A DNA stretch of 64,000 nucleotides from Haliscomenobacter sp. (GCA_016713275.1 JADJPL010000006.1:310001-374000); one strand, 5' to 3'. Positions 52,932-62,500 are shown, counted from the stretch's first letter. Made by a program: numbers and translations. Notes: generated by a model not told the origin, from the sequence alone.

Positions 52932-55026
52932 ATGATGACCCAAGCCAAATCCAAAACCGCCATTCCTAAGGCCGATCTTTTGAAGGGGTTCCGCCTGATG
53001 GCTATGGCCAAAAATATGACGGAACTCTTTGAAGCCAACTTCAAACTGGTTTCCAAATACGTTCACGCTACTTCCCGGGGGCACGAAGCGGTACAGCTAG
53101 CCTTGGCGCTTCAACTCCTGCCCCAGGATTACGTGGCGCCCTATTACCGCGACGACGCCATGCTCCTCGGGATTGGCATGCGCCCGTACGACCTGATGCT
53201 TCAACTCATGGCTAAGCGCGATGATCCGTTCTCCGGCGGCCGGTCGTATTATAGCCATCCCAGCCTGAACCGGCCCGATATGCCCAAAATTCCGCATCAG
53301 TCTTCCGCGACAGGGATGCAAGCGATTCCGATCACCGGCGTCGCGATGGGGATTCGCTACAAAGAGCGCATGGGCTTGACGGAATATCGCCACGATCCCG
53401 CGTTTGAGGAAAAACCCATTGCCGTTTGTTCGCTGGGCGACGCTTCCGTGACCGAAGGCGAGGTGGCAGAAGCCTTCCAAATGGCGGCGCTGAAACAGTT
53501 GCCTATTTTGTATCTGGTGCAGGACAACGGCTGGGATATCTCCGCCAGCGCTGCCGAAACCCGGGCCCAAAACGCCGCCGAATATGCCCGGGGGTTCCAT
53601 GGGCTCGAAGCGCGGAGTATTCCTGGGAATGATTTCGTACGCGCGTACAGTGAACTTCGCAAGGCGATTCAAACCATCCGTCAGGAACGGCGCTCGATGC
53701 TGGTCCACACGGAAGTCCCTCTGCTCAACCACCACACCTCGGGGGTTCGAAGGGAGTGGTACCGCGACGACCTGGCAGAGCATTTCGAGCGCGACCCGTA
53801 CCCCATTCTGCGCAATTACCTGCTCGACCAAAAACTCGCTTCGGAGGAAGAGGTCGTTTTCATTGAACAAGAGGCCCGCGAGTTGGTGGCCAGGGATTTT
53901 GACCTGGCGCGTAACGCAGCAGACCCCTGCCCCGAGGACCTGTTTACCCACGATTTTGCGCCTACGCCGGTAGTAGAAGAACGAGGCATGCGCCGCCGTC
54001 CGGGAGGCGAAGAGGTCGTCATGGTCGACTGCGCGCTTCATGCCATTGAGGAACTGATGCACCGGCATCCAGAGTGTGTGCTGTATGGGGAGGATGTAGG
54101 AAAGCGTTTAGGAGGCGTGTTCCGGGAAGCGGCTACCCTGGCCCAGAAATTTGGAGAGGACCGGGTGTTTAATACCCCAATTCAGGAGGCGTTTATTGTA
54201 GGGAGCACGGTGGGTATGTCGGCGGCCGGCTTGAAACCGATTGTCGAAGTGCAGTTTGCCGACTACATCTGGCCGGGCCTGAACCAGTTATTCACCGAAG
54301 TCAGCCGCTCCTGCTACCTGTCCAACGGCAAATGGCCGGTGAGCATGATCCTCCGGGTTCCTATCGGCGCCTATGGAAGCGGAGGGCCATATCATAGCTC
54401 CAGCGTGGAGTCGGTGGTCGCCAACATCCGGGGAATCAAAATCGCTTATCCCAGCAATGGCGCCGATTTAAAAGGGCTTTTGAAAGCGGCGTACTACGAC
54501 CCCAACCCGGTGGTCATCTTTGAGCATAAAGGGCTTTATTGGTCCAAAGTAAAAGGCACGGACACCGCCAGGGTGGTGGAACCCGACGAGGAATACATCG
54601 TTCCGTTCGGCAAAGCCCGCACCACTTTGGAAGCCGAAGCCGAAGCGATCGAAAAGGGCCGTTCTCTTTTGGTGGTCGCATACGGTATGGGCGTGCATTG
54701 GGCCCTGAACGCCGCGCGGGCTTTTCCGGGGCGGATAGAAATCCTGGACTTGCGCACCTTATTCCCGCTGGACGAAGAGTGCCTCTGTGAACGGGCGCGC
54801 GCACGGCCGGATTTTGGTGATCACCGAAGAGCCGGTCAACAATTCGTTTGCCCAGAGCGTGGCTGCACGGATTCAGGAGCGATGCTTCGAATACCTGGAC
54901 GCGCCGGTCCGTACGATAGGCTCGGAAAACCTCCCGGCTATCCCCCTCAACGAAACGCTGGAACGGACGATGATCCTTTCGGCGGAAAAAGTGGAAAAGG
55001 CAATGGATGCTCTTTTAGCGTATTGA
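52932..55026 (+). pseudogene. Fused E1 alpha/beta of a 2-oxoacid dehydrogenase, one shift near the end
   Basis: The protein carries both E1 subunits of a pyruvate / branched-chain 2-oxoacid dehydrogenase in one chain, as is common in Bacteroidota. The alpha part (residues about 1-345) has the thiamine diphosphate region GDASVTEGEVAEAFQMAALK ... QDNGWDIS. The beta part (from about 360) has EEVVMVDCALHAIEELM, LYGEDVGKRLGGVF and VEVQFADYIWPGLNQL. After LRTLFPLDEE the frame breaks. The terminal part continues in another frame as HGRILVITEEPVNNSF ... VEKAMDALLAY, to 55026. The junction is at about 54780-54805. It needs a net one-base change (one extra or two or more missing bases), not obviously in a homopolymer. 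The frame as given would run out to 55091. Confidence 0.88.
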
Positions 55027-55034
55027 CGCGCTGG

Positions 55035-55439
55035 TTATTCGTATCCGACCAGGGTGGTGATATAGGCCCCGCCATATCCCATTTTAGCTAGTTCCGCCCG
55101 CAGTTTCTCCGCGTCTTGCCGGTTGCGGAAGCTTTGTTTGGATTCGACAATCCAAACCTCTTCGCAAGGCTGGTACCGCGCTACCAGGCTGCGGTGGAAT
55201 GGGTATTTGGTCGGGTCTGTTTTGCGCAAAATAGCCACCTGCACGCGGTATTCCACGACTGGCTTGGAATTGAATTTGGGCAAAGCGGCAGGCTTGACGG
55301 CCGACGCATTTTTCCGGCTATCGTAGGCTTCGGGTGGTTCGTTGCAGTAGGACGGCTTCGGTTTGATGGCCGAGGAGGCGCTTTGTGCGTATATTGCCGC
55401 TGAAACGGTTAAAAAAAAGAACAGGAATAGGGATTTCAT
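55035..55439 (-). CDS. Secreted SPOR-like small protein
   Basis: The 134-residue protein has a signal peptide (MKSLFLFFFLTVSAAIYAQ) and, after a short linker, a SPOR-like fold: EYRVQVAILRKTDP ... VWIVESKQSFRNRQDAEKLR ... GYGGAYITTLVGYE. It may bind peptidoglycan in the periplasm. It is convergent with the E1 gene (9-base gap). Confidence 0.7.
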   Translation of the reverse strand: MKSLFLFFFLTVSAAIYAQSASSAIKPKPSYCNEPPEAYDSRKNASAVKPAALPKFNSKPVVEYRVQVAILRKTDPTKYPFHRSLVARYQPCEEVWIVESKQSFRNRQDAEKLRAELAKMGYGGAYITTLVGYE

Positions 55440-55661
55440 ACTTGTTGTCTTTTGCCTCCGCCCACGATCTTTCCAATCGCTTTTGCCCGGTTGTCACGCA
55501 GGGAGCAAAAACAAAGAGGTTGCCAGATAGAGGGTATCGAATTTCTGGGAATGTGACGCATCAATGCGCTTTTTGTCACAAAATTAGCGATTTATCGCAG
55601 TGTTTGGAGTTTTTTAGCAAACCCCGGCGGAAAAGGGTGAAATCATCGCCAAGGACGGGGT

Positions 55662-57098
55662 TTACCCCAGGTAAGTTACTCCCTGCCGAAGGATATCCAG
55701 GCATAGGTCTATTTCCCGCTTGTGGGTTCGGAAACTCAGTACCGCCAGGCGAATCCAATACGTGTCCCCAATGGTCGTAGAGGACAAGAATACCCTTCCA
55801 TCGCCCTGGACATAACGCACCAAAGCTTCGTTGAACGCATTGGCATCCTTTCCGGAAGGGGCATACCGGAAAATCATAATCGAAAGATCCGGATAAGGAC
55901 CCGTTTGGAATCCGAGTGCTTGGACTTTTTCATAAAAATACCGGCAAAGCAGTACTTTTTCTTGAAGTGCAGCGCGAAAAGGGGCTAAGCCCAAAAGCTG
56001 AAGAGGAAGCCACATGCGCAAACCGCGAAAATGCTTGGTCAGCTCGGGAGAAAGGTCAGCCGGTGATACTTCTTGCTCCGGGCCAAAGGCATCCTGCATG
56101 TAGTTGCCCATGTAGTGATGGGCTTTAAATTGAGCTTCTACGTTGCGGATCAGAACCGCGCCGAGGCCGTAAGGCAGGAACAACCCCTTGTGCGGATCGA
56201 TGGCTACCGAATCCGAGCGTTCGATTCCCTTAAACGTGGGCCGAAGCGCTTCTACCAAGGTGAAAAAACCGCCGTAGGCGGCATCGACATGATACCAGAT
56301 GCGTTCCTTCCCGGCTATGTCCGCAATCTCGTCCAATGGATCGACCGCTCCGGTATCGGTGGTACCCGCAGAGGCGACCACCAAAAAGGGGATTAGCCCA
56401 CAGGACTTATCGGAGTCTATGGCCTGCTGCAGCGCACCCGGCTGCATGCGGAACTGCTCGTCCAGAGGAATATACCTGATCTGAGCCTCTCCCAGGCCGG
56501 CAATGCGGATGGCTTTCTGCACGCAGTGATGCACCTGCGAGGTCAGGTAGATCGTCAGGAGGGGGATAGAGGCCGATTTGACCTGAAAATAGTCCCTCGC
56601 TGTCGTGATCGCGATCAGGTTGGCAATGGATCCACCGGAAGCGAGGTTGCCCAGGGCGCCTTCGGGATACCCGACCAACTGGCACATCCACCGGATCAGA
56701 TCATTCTCCATGCGCACCGCGCCCGGGTTGGCAAAAAAGATACCCGCATAGCGGTTGGTGACGGCGGCAAGGTAATCTCCAAGAGCCGAAGGGAATACGC
56801 CGCCCCCGGGCACGTACCCCAGATGTCCGCCTGATGCCGGGTTAATGCCGCTGGAATTGACGCCCAGGTGGATCGCCTCCAACACCTCGTCGATACCCCT
56901 TCCTTCTTCCCCGAAAGGCAAGGAAGCCAATGCCCTGCCTCTATCCTGGTCAGGCAGGTAGGTCTTGCCTTCCGGCAACCCGTCGATGAAGGCGCTTCCA
57001 TATTGAGCGGCCTTTGAAGTCCAGTTTTCCCGGTCTGCAGCCCCCGGCTCCAGCATCCTGGCCTGGGCTTCTAACCATTCGAGTTGGTCGAAAGTCAT
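55662..57098 (-). CDS. PLP-dependent aromatic-amino-acid-type decarboxylase
   Basis: The 478-residue protein belongs to the group II decarboxylases. Seen are NPASGGHLGYVPGGG, LASGGSIANLIAI, HVDAAYGGFFTLVEALRP and the PLP lysine in AIDPHKGLFLPYG. Members decarboxylate aromatic amino acids (tyrosine, tryptophan, dopa) or diaminobutyrate. The substrate here is open. The start is ATG at 57098. A heptamer tract lies immediately upstream, as for paaC. Confidence 0.92.
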   Translation of the reverse strand: MTFDQLEWLEAQARMLEPGAADRENWTSKAAQYGSAFIDGLPEGKTYLPDQDRGRALASLPFGEEGRGIDEVLEAIHLGVNSSGINPASGGHLGYVPGGGVFPSALGDYLAAVTNRYAGIFFANPGAVRMENDLIRWMCQLVGYPEGALGNLASGGSIANLIAITTARDYFQVKSASIPLLTIYLTSQVHHCVQKAIRIAGLGEAQIRYIPLDEQFRMQPGALQQAIDSDKSCGLIPFLVVASAGTTDTGAVDPLDEIADIAGKERIWYHVDAAYGGFFTLVEALRPTFKGIERSDSVAIDPHKGLFLPYGLGAVLIRNVEAQFKAHHYMGNYMQDAFGPEQEVSPADLSPELTKHFRGLRMWLPLQLLGLAPFRAALQEKVLLCRYFYEKVQALGFQTGPYPDLSIMIFRYAPSGKDANAFNEALVRYVQGDGRVFLSSTTIGDTYWIRLAVLSFRTHKREIDLCLDILRQGVTYLG

Positions 57099-57103
57099 GT
57101 GGA

Positions 57104-57170
57104 AGTACGATTTACGAAGTACGATGTACGGTGAACGGGGGACGGTGAACGGGGACGGGGGATGGGGGCG
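57104..57170. repeat. Heptamer tandem repeat (NNNNACG)n
   Basis: Units AAGTACG, ATTTACG, AAGTACG, ATGTACG, GTGAACG, GGGGACG and GTGAACG follow with period seven, then G-rich units. The tract starts within 8 bases of the decarboxylase start codon. Its units share the ACG end with the tract upstream of paaC. Confidence 0.8.
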
Positions 57171-57188
57171 GGTGGCCGGGCAAAAAAA

Positions 57189-57237
57189 AATTTCTTTTCA
57201 TTTCAACAATAGGGGCAAGGGGCTTTGAGACAGCCCC
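57189..57237. mobile_element. Remnant of the dispersed element (solo end)
   Basis: AAATTTCTTTTCATTTCAACAA resembles the middle of copy 3, and the right end GGCTTTGAGACAGCCCC is retained. The left end is missing. Confidence 0.5.
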
Positions 57238-57262
57238 GGATTGGTTCAATCTTCAGATTGCG

Positions 57263-58108
57263 TTACGGACGCATCGTCCACTGCTCGCTTTGCGCCCACA
57301 GCCGTTGGGCGAGGGTGTCGCTCAGCGCGTGGGCGGCCAGTTTTCTGGGGTTTTGGTTTTCATCAAAAAAGCGGCCGCTGATACCGGCCACGGAGGGCGA
57401 ACTGGCTAGGAAAATGGACGTTTTGGCGCCCTTTTCCGGCGAAACCATGAACGGGCGGTAGAGGGTCCACGCCAGCGCTTCCAGGGGATTGGTGTGTTTG
57501 CTGCCGATTTCGGTGCTGACCACCCCCGGATGGCAAACGTTGCAGTCGATTTCCGGATACCTGCGGGCCATTTCCCGGGTAAATAGGACGTTGCAAAGTT
57601 TGGATTGGGCGTAGGCCTTTAGTCCGTTATATTTTCCGGGCCATTGATGGAGCCTGTTAAAATCGAGCGTACCCCGAAGGTAGGCGGCCGACGACACATT
57701 CACCACCCTGGGTTCGGGGGCTTCGCGAAGCGCGGAGAGTAACAGCTGGGTCAGATGAAAATGACCGAGATGGTTTACCCCGAATTGAAGTTCAAACCCC
57801 TGATGGGTTGCCTGGTACTTGCTGGTCACTACGCCGGCGTTGTTGACGAGGACGTCCAGCTTGGGCCGCTGCCCCTGGAAAGCGTGAACCATGGCTTCTA
57901 TGGAACTCAAGTCGGCTAAATCCAGCTCCAGGACCCGGACTTTGTCCTTGATTCCGCTCAAGTTTTCCAATTCCTGGACTGCCTTGGACGCTTTTTCCTT
58001 GTTCCGGCAGGCGATAAATACTTCCGCACCTTCCCGAAGGAGTCCCAGGGCGGTAAATTTGCCGATACCCGAATTCCCTCCGGTAATCAGGACGGTTTTA
58101 TTATGCAT
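57263..58108 (-). CDS. Short-chain dehydrogenase/reductase, retinol-dehydrogenase-like
   Basis: The 281-residue SDR has TGGNSGIGKFTALGL (cofactor loop), NNAGVV, the catalytic Ser (VNVSSAAYLRG) and the YxxxK in KAYAQSKLCNV. It resembles the WW-domain oxidoreductase / retinol dehydrogenase-type SDRs, NADP-dependent by the RN(K) after the second strand. The substrate is unknown. Confidence 0.88.
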   Translation of the reverse strand: MHNKTVLITGGNSGIGKFTALGLLREGAEVFIACRNKEKASKAVQELENLSGIKDKVRVLELDLADLSSIEAMVHAFQGQRPKLDVLVNNAGVVTSKYQATHQGFELQFGVNHLGHFHLTQLLLSALREAPEPRVVNVSSAAYLRGTLDFNRLHQWPGKYNGLKAYAQSKLCNVLFTREMARRYPEIDCNVCHPGVVSTEIGSKHTNPLEALAWTLYRPFMVSPEKGAKTSIFLASSPSVAGISGRFFDENQNPRKLAAHALSDTLAQRLWAQSEQWTMRP

Positions 58109-58162
58109 TGCACTTTTTGATTAAAATGTATATTCGCAAATAATACTTTAAAATTTGGCACT

Positions 58163-59410
58163 ATGTTGAAACAACAGGACTTTTTTTTAAAAACGGCCTT
58201 TCTGCTGCTGTTTGTGGGAGGCGTTTTGCATTTGGGAATCGCCCAGGAAATGGATGCACTGGCGAAGAAAGCGGATAAGCTGGCGCATAAATTCATCATT
58301 ACCGATGGGCACGTTGACCTTCCCTACCGCCTGAAAGTACGCAATTTTCAGCTCACGAAAGAATACATCGGCATTCCGGTGGAGACCGCGGACGGCGATT
58401 TTGATTACGTTCGGGCGAAGAAAGGCGGCCTGGATGCGCCGTTTATGTCGATCTACATCCCTTCGGGCTACCAGCAGCAACCCGACATGGGTAAAAGCCT
58501 GGCCGACTCGCTGATCGATATGGTCAATGGGATTGCCAAAGCGCACCCCGACCGCTTTGCCGTGGCAACCTCCCCCGCTCAGGTCATGGCCCAATTTAAA
58601 AAAGGCCTGATTTCCCTGCCGATGGGGATGGAGAATGGCGCTCCGGTAGGCCACGACCTCGCCAATGTGGCCTATTTCCACCGCCGGGGGATTCGGTATA
58701 TCACCCTCACCCACGGCAAAGACAATCAGATCTGCGACTCTTCCTACGATACGACCCATACCTGGAACGGCCTGAGCCCCTTCGGCGAACAAGTTGTCCG
58801 GGAAATGAACCGCGTTGGAATCATGGTCGATATTTCCCACGTGTCGGACAGCACCTTTTACGATGTGCTGCGCCTCACCAAGGTGCCCGTGATCGCGTCC
58901 CATTCCTCCTGCCGGAAGTTCACTCCCGGGTTTGAGCGCAATATGAACGATGATATGCTCGCCGCGCTGAAGCAAAACGGCGGAGTGGTTCAGATCAACT
59001 TTGGCTCTGGTTTTCTGGATGGAAACGTTTCGAAGCACAACGATCAATTGCGGGACGACCTGCGCAAAATCCTCAGCGAAAAAGGAGTGCGCTACGGTAC
59101 GCCCGAAGCGGAGCAGGTAATCAAGGAGTTTCAGAAAGCCAATCCCAGCCTGTATGCCGATGTCAAAACCGTGGCCGACCATATCGACCATGTCGTGAAG
59201 ATGGCCGGGATTGACCACGTCGGCCTGGGATCCGATTTCGACGGCGTAGGGGATTCCCTGCCTACCGGGCTAAAAGATGTTTCCCAGTACCCCAACCTGA
59301 TCCGGGAACTGCTTGCCCGGGGGTATTCCTCCGGCGATATTGCCAAGATATGCTACAAGAATGTCTTCCGGGTGTGGAAAGCCGTGGAAGCTTCTGCCGA
59401 ATCGATGTAA
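58163..59410 (+). CDS. Membrane dipeptidase (peptidase M19), secreted
   Basis: The 415-residue protein has a signal peptide ending GIAQ. The M19 metallopeptidase has ITDGHVDLPYRL (metal-binding HxD), the bridging Glu in GMENGAPVGHDL, THGKDNQICDS, VDISHVSDSTFYDV, ASHSSCRKF and VGLGSDFDGV. It hydrolyses dipeptides in the periplasm. The gene ends before a large palindrome that separates it from glgC. Confidence 0.93.
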   Translation: MLKQQDFFLKTAFLLLFVGGVLHLGIAQEMDALAKKADKLAHKFIITDGHVDLPYRLKVRNFQLTKEYIGIPVETADGDFDYVRAKKGGLDAPFMSIYIPSGYQQQPDMGKSLADSLIDMVNGIAKAHPDRFAVATSPAQVMAQFKKGLISLPMGMENGAPVGHDLANVAYFHRRGIRYITLTHGKDNQICDSSYDTTHTWNGLSPFGEQVVREMNRVGIMVDISHVSDSTFYDVLRLTKVPVIASHSSCRKFTPGFERNMNDDMLAALKQNGGVVQINFGSGFLDGNVSKHNDQLRDDLRKILSEKGVRYGTPEAEQVIKEFQKANPSLYADVKTVADHIDHVVKMAGIDHVGLGSDFDGVGDSLPTGLKDVSQYPNLIRELLARGYSSGDIAKICYKNVFRVWKAVEASAESM

Positions 59411-59442
59411 GCAGTCCTACTCTGTAACGACGGGTTTGCAGC

Positions 59443-59487
59443 CCTACTCCGTAACGACGGGTTTTAAACCCGTCGTTACGGAGTAGG
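59443..59487. repeat. Large palindrome with an additional direct half-copy; probable bidirectional terminator
   Basis: Arms of 22 bases (59443-59464 and 59466-59487, containing GTAACGACGGGTTT) are perfectly complementary around one base. A near-identical half-copy (TCCTACTCTGTAACGACGGG) precedes at 59415. It lies between the convergent dipeptidase and glgC genes. Confidence 0.85.
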
Positions 59488-59493
59488 AACCCG

Positions 59494-60768
59494 TCAAACC
59501 AACCCAATCTTCGTTCCATCCGGGATATAAGCCCGTTTTTTGAGCACGACGATACCATCCCGGACGCAGAAGGTGTCCGTTTCCTGATCGTGGAGCAGCG
59601 GGCTGCCTTTGATGACCACATTGTTGCCGATGCGGCAGTTTTTATCGATGATCGCGTTTTCGATGTAACAGTCTTTCCCAATGCCCATTGGGGCGCCGTG
59701 ACGGCGCAGCGAAATGTCTTCAACCGATTCGTAATAATCGGCGCCCATGACAATGGCATTACTGATCTCTGTACCTTCCCCTATGCGGGAACGAATACCG
59801 ATCACCGCCCGATCCACCTTTTTGGCATGAATAATACAGCCCTCGGCTACTAATGCCTTATTCAGGAAGGTACCGTACACTTTGGTAGGCGCCAGCAGAC
59901 GGGGGCGGGTATAAATGGGGTTTTCCCCATCAAATAAATTGAATTCCGGAAGCGGATCGGCCAGGGCAATATTCGCTTCGAAGAAAGAGCGGATGGTTCC
60001 GATGTCTGTCCAGTATCCATCGTAGGAGAAACTGGCGATCTTGTAATTGGAAGAGATGGCGTTGGGAATAATCTCTTTTCCGAAGTCGATCGCTTTCTCG
60101 TTTTCGTCAAACAACTTTTTCATTATGGCCCGGCTAAACACATAAATCCCCATCGAAGCCAGATAGACCTTTCCCTGAGCACGGTTCTCCTCATCCACGG
60201 CAGATTCCCAAGCTTCCAGCACATTGGCCTTGGGTTTTTCTACAAAATCCTCGATATACCCTTCGGCGTTGACTTTCATAATCCCAAAGCCGGATGCGTC
60301 GCGATCCGATACCGGGATGGTGGCGATGGTCAAGTCGGCATCTTTTTCGATGTGGTAGTTGACCAGGGTTTCGAAGTTCATCTGATAGAGCTGGTCGCCG
60401 GACAAGATGAGCAGGTAATCGTAATCGTGGTTGGCCAGGTGGTGCATCGACTGGCGCACGGCATCGGCAGTTCCCTGGAACCACTGGTCGCTGCTGGGGG
60501 TTTGCTCCGCCGCCAGAATATCGACGAAACCATGGCTGAACATGTCGAAATGGTAGGTGTTCTTGATGTGCTTGTTCAGGGAGGCTGAGTTGTATTGGGT
60601 CAGCACGAACATGCGTTTCAGACCGGAATTCAGGCAGTTGGAGATCGGGATGTCGATCAGGCGGTATTTTCCGGCGATGGGTACCGCGGGTTTCGAGCGC
60701 TGGCTCGTCAGCGGGGCTAAGCGGCTGCCGGCGCCGCCTCCAAGGATCAGGGCAATCATTTTGATCAT
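59494..60768 (-). CDS. glgC: Glucose-1-phosphate adenylyltransferase
   Basis: The 424-residue enzyme makes ADP-glucose, the donor for glycogen. It starts IALILGGGAGSRLAPLTSQR (nucleotide-binding loop), followed by KPAVPIAGKYRLIDIPISNC, WFQGTADAVRQSMH and SGDQLYQMNF. The C-terminal left-handed beta helix (about 295-424) has the expected repeats (CIHAKKVDRAVIGIR). It follows glgA by 11 bases on the same strand, so the two form the glycogen synthesis operon. Confidence 0.97.
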   Translation of the reverse strand: MIKMIALILGGGAGSRLAPLTSQRSKPAVPIAGKYRLIDIPISNCLNSGLKRMFVLTQYNSASLNKHIKNTYHFDMFSHGFVDILAAEQTPSSDQWFQGTADAVRQSMHHLANHDYDYLLILSGDQLYQMNFETLVNYHIEKDADLTIATIPVSDRDASGFGIMKVNAEGYIEDFVEKPKANVLEAWESAVDEENRAQGKVYLASMGIYVFSRAIMKKLFDENEKAIDFGKEIIPNAISSNYKIASFSYDGYWTDIGTIRSFFEANIALADPLPEFNLFDGENPIYTRPRLLAPTKVYGTFLNKALVAEGCIIHAKKVDRAVIGIRSRIGEGTEISNAIVMGADYYESVEDISLRRHGAPMGIGKDCYIENAIIDKNCRIGNNVVIKGSPLLHDQETDTFCVRDGIVVLKKRAYIPDGTKIGLV

Positions 60769-60779
60769 AGTTGTTTGGA

Positions 60780-62213
60780 TTAGACCAATTCTTGATATAG
60801 GTGAAAATAGTTGTTCGCCGCCTTTTCCCAGGAAAAATCTTCCGCCATAATCCGCTTGCGGACCGATTTCATCTGGGAGCTGTCCTGGTACAGACTATAA
60901 GCCCGCCAAATGGCATGGTGGGCATCGTCGACGGTAAAGTGATCAAACCGAAATCCCCTGCCCTCCTCCGGAAACGCGCCAAGGTCGATGACGGTGTCTT
61001 TTAACCCCCCCACCGTGCGCACGATCGGAATCGTGCCGTACCGCAAAGCATACATCTGGTTGAGGCCGCAGGGCTCCACCAGGGAAGGCATCAGGAGAAA
61101 GTCGGAGCCCGCATAAAGGGTGTGCGCCAGGGCTTCGTTGTATTCCAGAACGGCGTCGCAGCGGCCCCGGTAGACCCAGTTCAGCTCCCTCAGTGCATCG
61201 TGTAAATCTGCTTCGCCGGTTCCGAGGATGAGGAAGTTCACGGCTAGTCCGCTGTCGAGTACCTGGCGGATAAGGCCGGGGAGCAAGTCGGCGCCTTTTT
61301 CCCGCACGAGGCGGCCAATAAAGGTGAAAACCGGGTCCTGTTCCTGGAATTGAAAACGGCTGAACAGCGCGTTTTTGTTTTCCTGCTTGAACGCGTCCAC
61401 ATCCGTGGCCAATCGAACCGGCAGGTAGGAATCCTGCTGGGGATCCCAAACCTGGGCGTCGATCCCGTTGAGAATACCCCGGCACTTGGGCCATTCGTCG
61501 CGGATCAGGCTCTCCAGCCCATTGGACGTATAGGCCAGTTCTTCCATATAGGATTGAGAAACGGTAGTGACCGCCCAGGCGCATTTGATAGCGCATGCCA
61601 GGGAGTTGATGTTGCCGTTCCATTCGAGCAGCCCGCTGGCCTCGGGATAGAAAGCAGGCAGAATAGGGTATTTATCCCAGTGCAGCGCGCCCTGGTATTC
61701 CCCGTTGTGGATGGTGAACACCGTAGGGATGTCTTTTAGCAAATGGTAATCCGGACAGTATTTAACCATGAACGGGATAAGGCCGGAGTGGTGGTCGTGG
61801 CAATGCAGGAGATCCGGCTTTTCTGCAAATTGAAGGACCCACTGCAATACCGCTTGCTGGAAAAACACAAAGCGCTCCTCGTTATCGCCAAACCACCCGC
61901 TGGCGTCTCCGTAGATGCCCTGCCGGTCAAATTGTCCGGGGATATTGACAAAAAACAAGGGAAATCCCAGGTTATCCATTCCTGTTTGTTCCACAGCGAA
62001 GGGGTAGTACACCCCGTTCGCCATGCGGAAAGCCCCCGAGTACACCACTTCGGTGGGGCGATTGCGAATCCAGGGAAGGTCGTATTTCGGAATGACGACG
62101 CCCGCAGCGATCCCGCTTTGGTTCTGGTATTTGGGAAGGGCGCCGACTACGTCTCCCAAGCCGCCAGCTTTGGCCGCCGGATAGCATTCTGCGCTGATAT
62201 GGAGTACTCTCAT
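60780..62213 (-). CDS. glgA: Glycogen synthase (GT5)
   Basis: The 477-residue GT5 glycosyltransferase starts MRVLHISAECYPAAKAGGLG with the ADP-glucose-binding KAGGLGDVVGALP. It also has LLHCHDHHSG, FTIHNGEYQG, TVSQSYMEEL, FIGRLVREKGADLLP and EPCGLNQMYALRYGTIPIV. It elongates glucan chains with the ADP-glucose from GlgC. Confidence 0.97.
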   Translation of the reverse strand: MRVLHISAECYPAAKAGGLGDVVGALPKYQNQSGIAAGVVIPKYDLPWIRNRPTEVVYSGAFRMANGVYYPFAVEQTGMDNLGFPLFFVNIPGQFDRQGIYGDASGWFGDNEERFVFFQQAVLQWVLQFAEKPDLLHCHDHHSGLIPFMVKYCPDYHLLKDIPTVFTIHNGEYQGALHWDKYPILPAFYPEASGLLEWNGNINSLACAIKCAWAVTTVSQSYMEELAYTSNGLESLIRDEWPKCRGILNGIDAQVWDPQQDSYLPVRLATDVDAFKQENKNALFSRFQFQEQDPVFTFIGRLVREKGADLLPGLIRQVLDSGLAVNFLILGTGEADLHDALRELNWVYRGRCDAVLEYNEALAHTLYAGSDFLLMPSLVEPCGLNQMYALRYGTIPIVRTVGGLKDTVIDLGAFPEEGRGFRFDHFTVDDAHHAIWRAYSLYQDSSQMKSVRKRIMAEDFSWEKAANNYFHLYQELV

Positions 62214-62296
62214 CAGGCTTCAGGTACTGTTTGCTTAAATTTAGGGGTTTTTATTATTCCTAGGTTGGAAGGGAGGATTTTTTTATTTTAAAAGGT

Positions 62297-62340
62297 GCGA
62301 GGCGGAGCCTCGCGCCAGTTGATGTGAGCCTCGCGAGATA
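62297..62340. repeat. Short palindromes and direct repeats around GCCTCGCG
   Basis: GCGAGGC-GGA-GCCTCGC is followed by GAGCCTCGCGCCAGTT and TGTGAGCCTCGCG. The last word recurs at 62508-62520, on the other side of element copy 3, so the element seems to sit in this repeat. Confidence 0.6.
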
Positions 62341-62343
62341 GTA

Positions 62344-62500
62344 GGGGCTGTCTCAAAAGACGGTTTTTGCCCAAGGCAGCAATAAAATATTTTCTTTTTT
62401 CAATTTCAACAAAAAATTGCTTTGCAATTTTTTGTTGAAATTGAAAAAAGAAAATAAAATTTCATGCCAGAGGCAAAGAGTGGTCTTTTGAGACAGCCCC
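62344..62500. mobile_element. Dispersed IS-end-like inverted-repeat element, copy 3, with long internal palindrome
   Basis: Ends GGGGCTGTCTCAAAAGAC and GTCTTTTGAGACAGCCCC are perfectly complementary. The centre, about 62391-62454, is itself a long A/T palindrome of some 30 bases per arm around GCTTTGC. The right interior GAAAATAAAATTTCATGCC equals that of copy 1. No coding sequence fits inside. Flanks: TGTGAGCCTCGCG on both sides. Confidence 0.85.
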
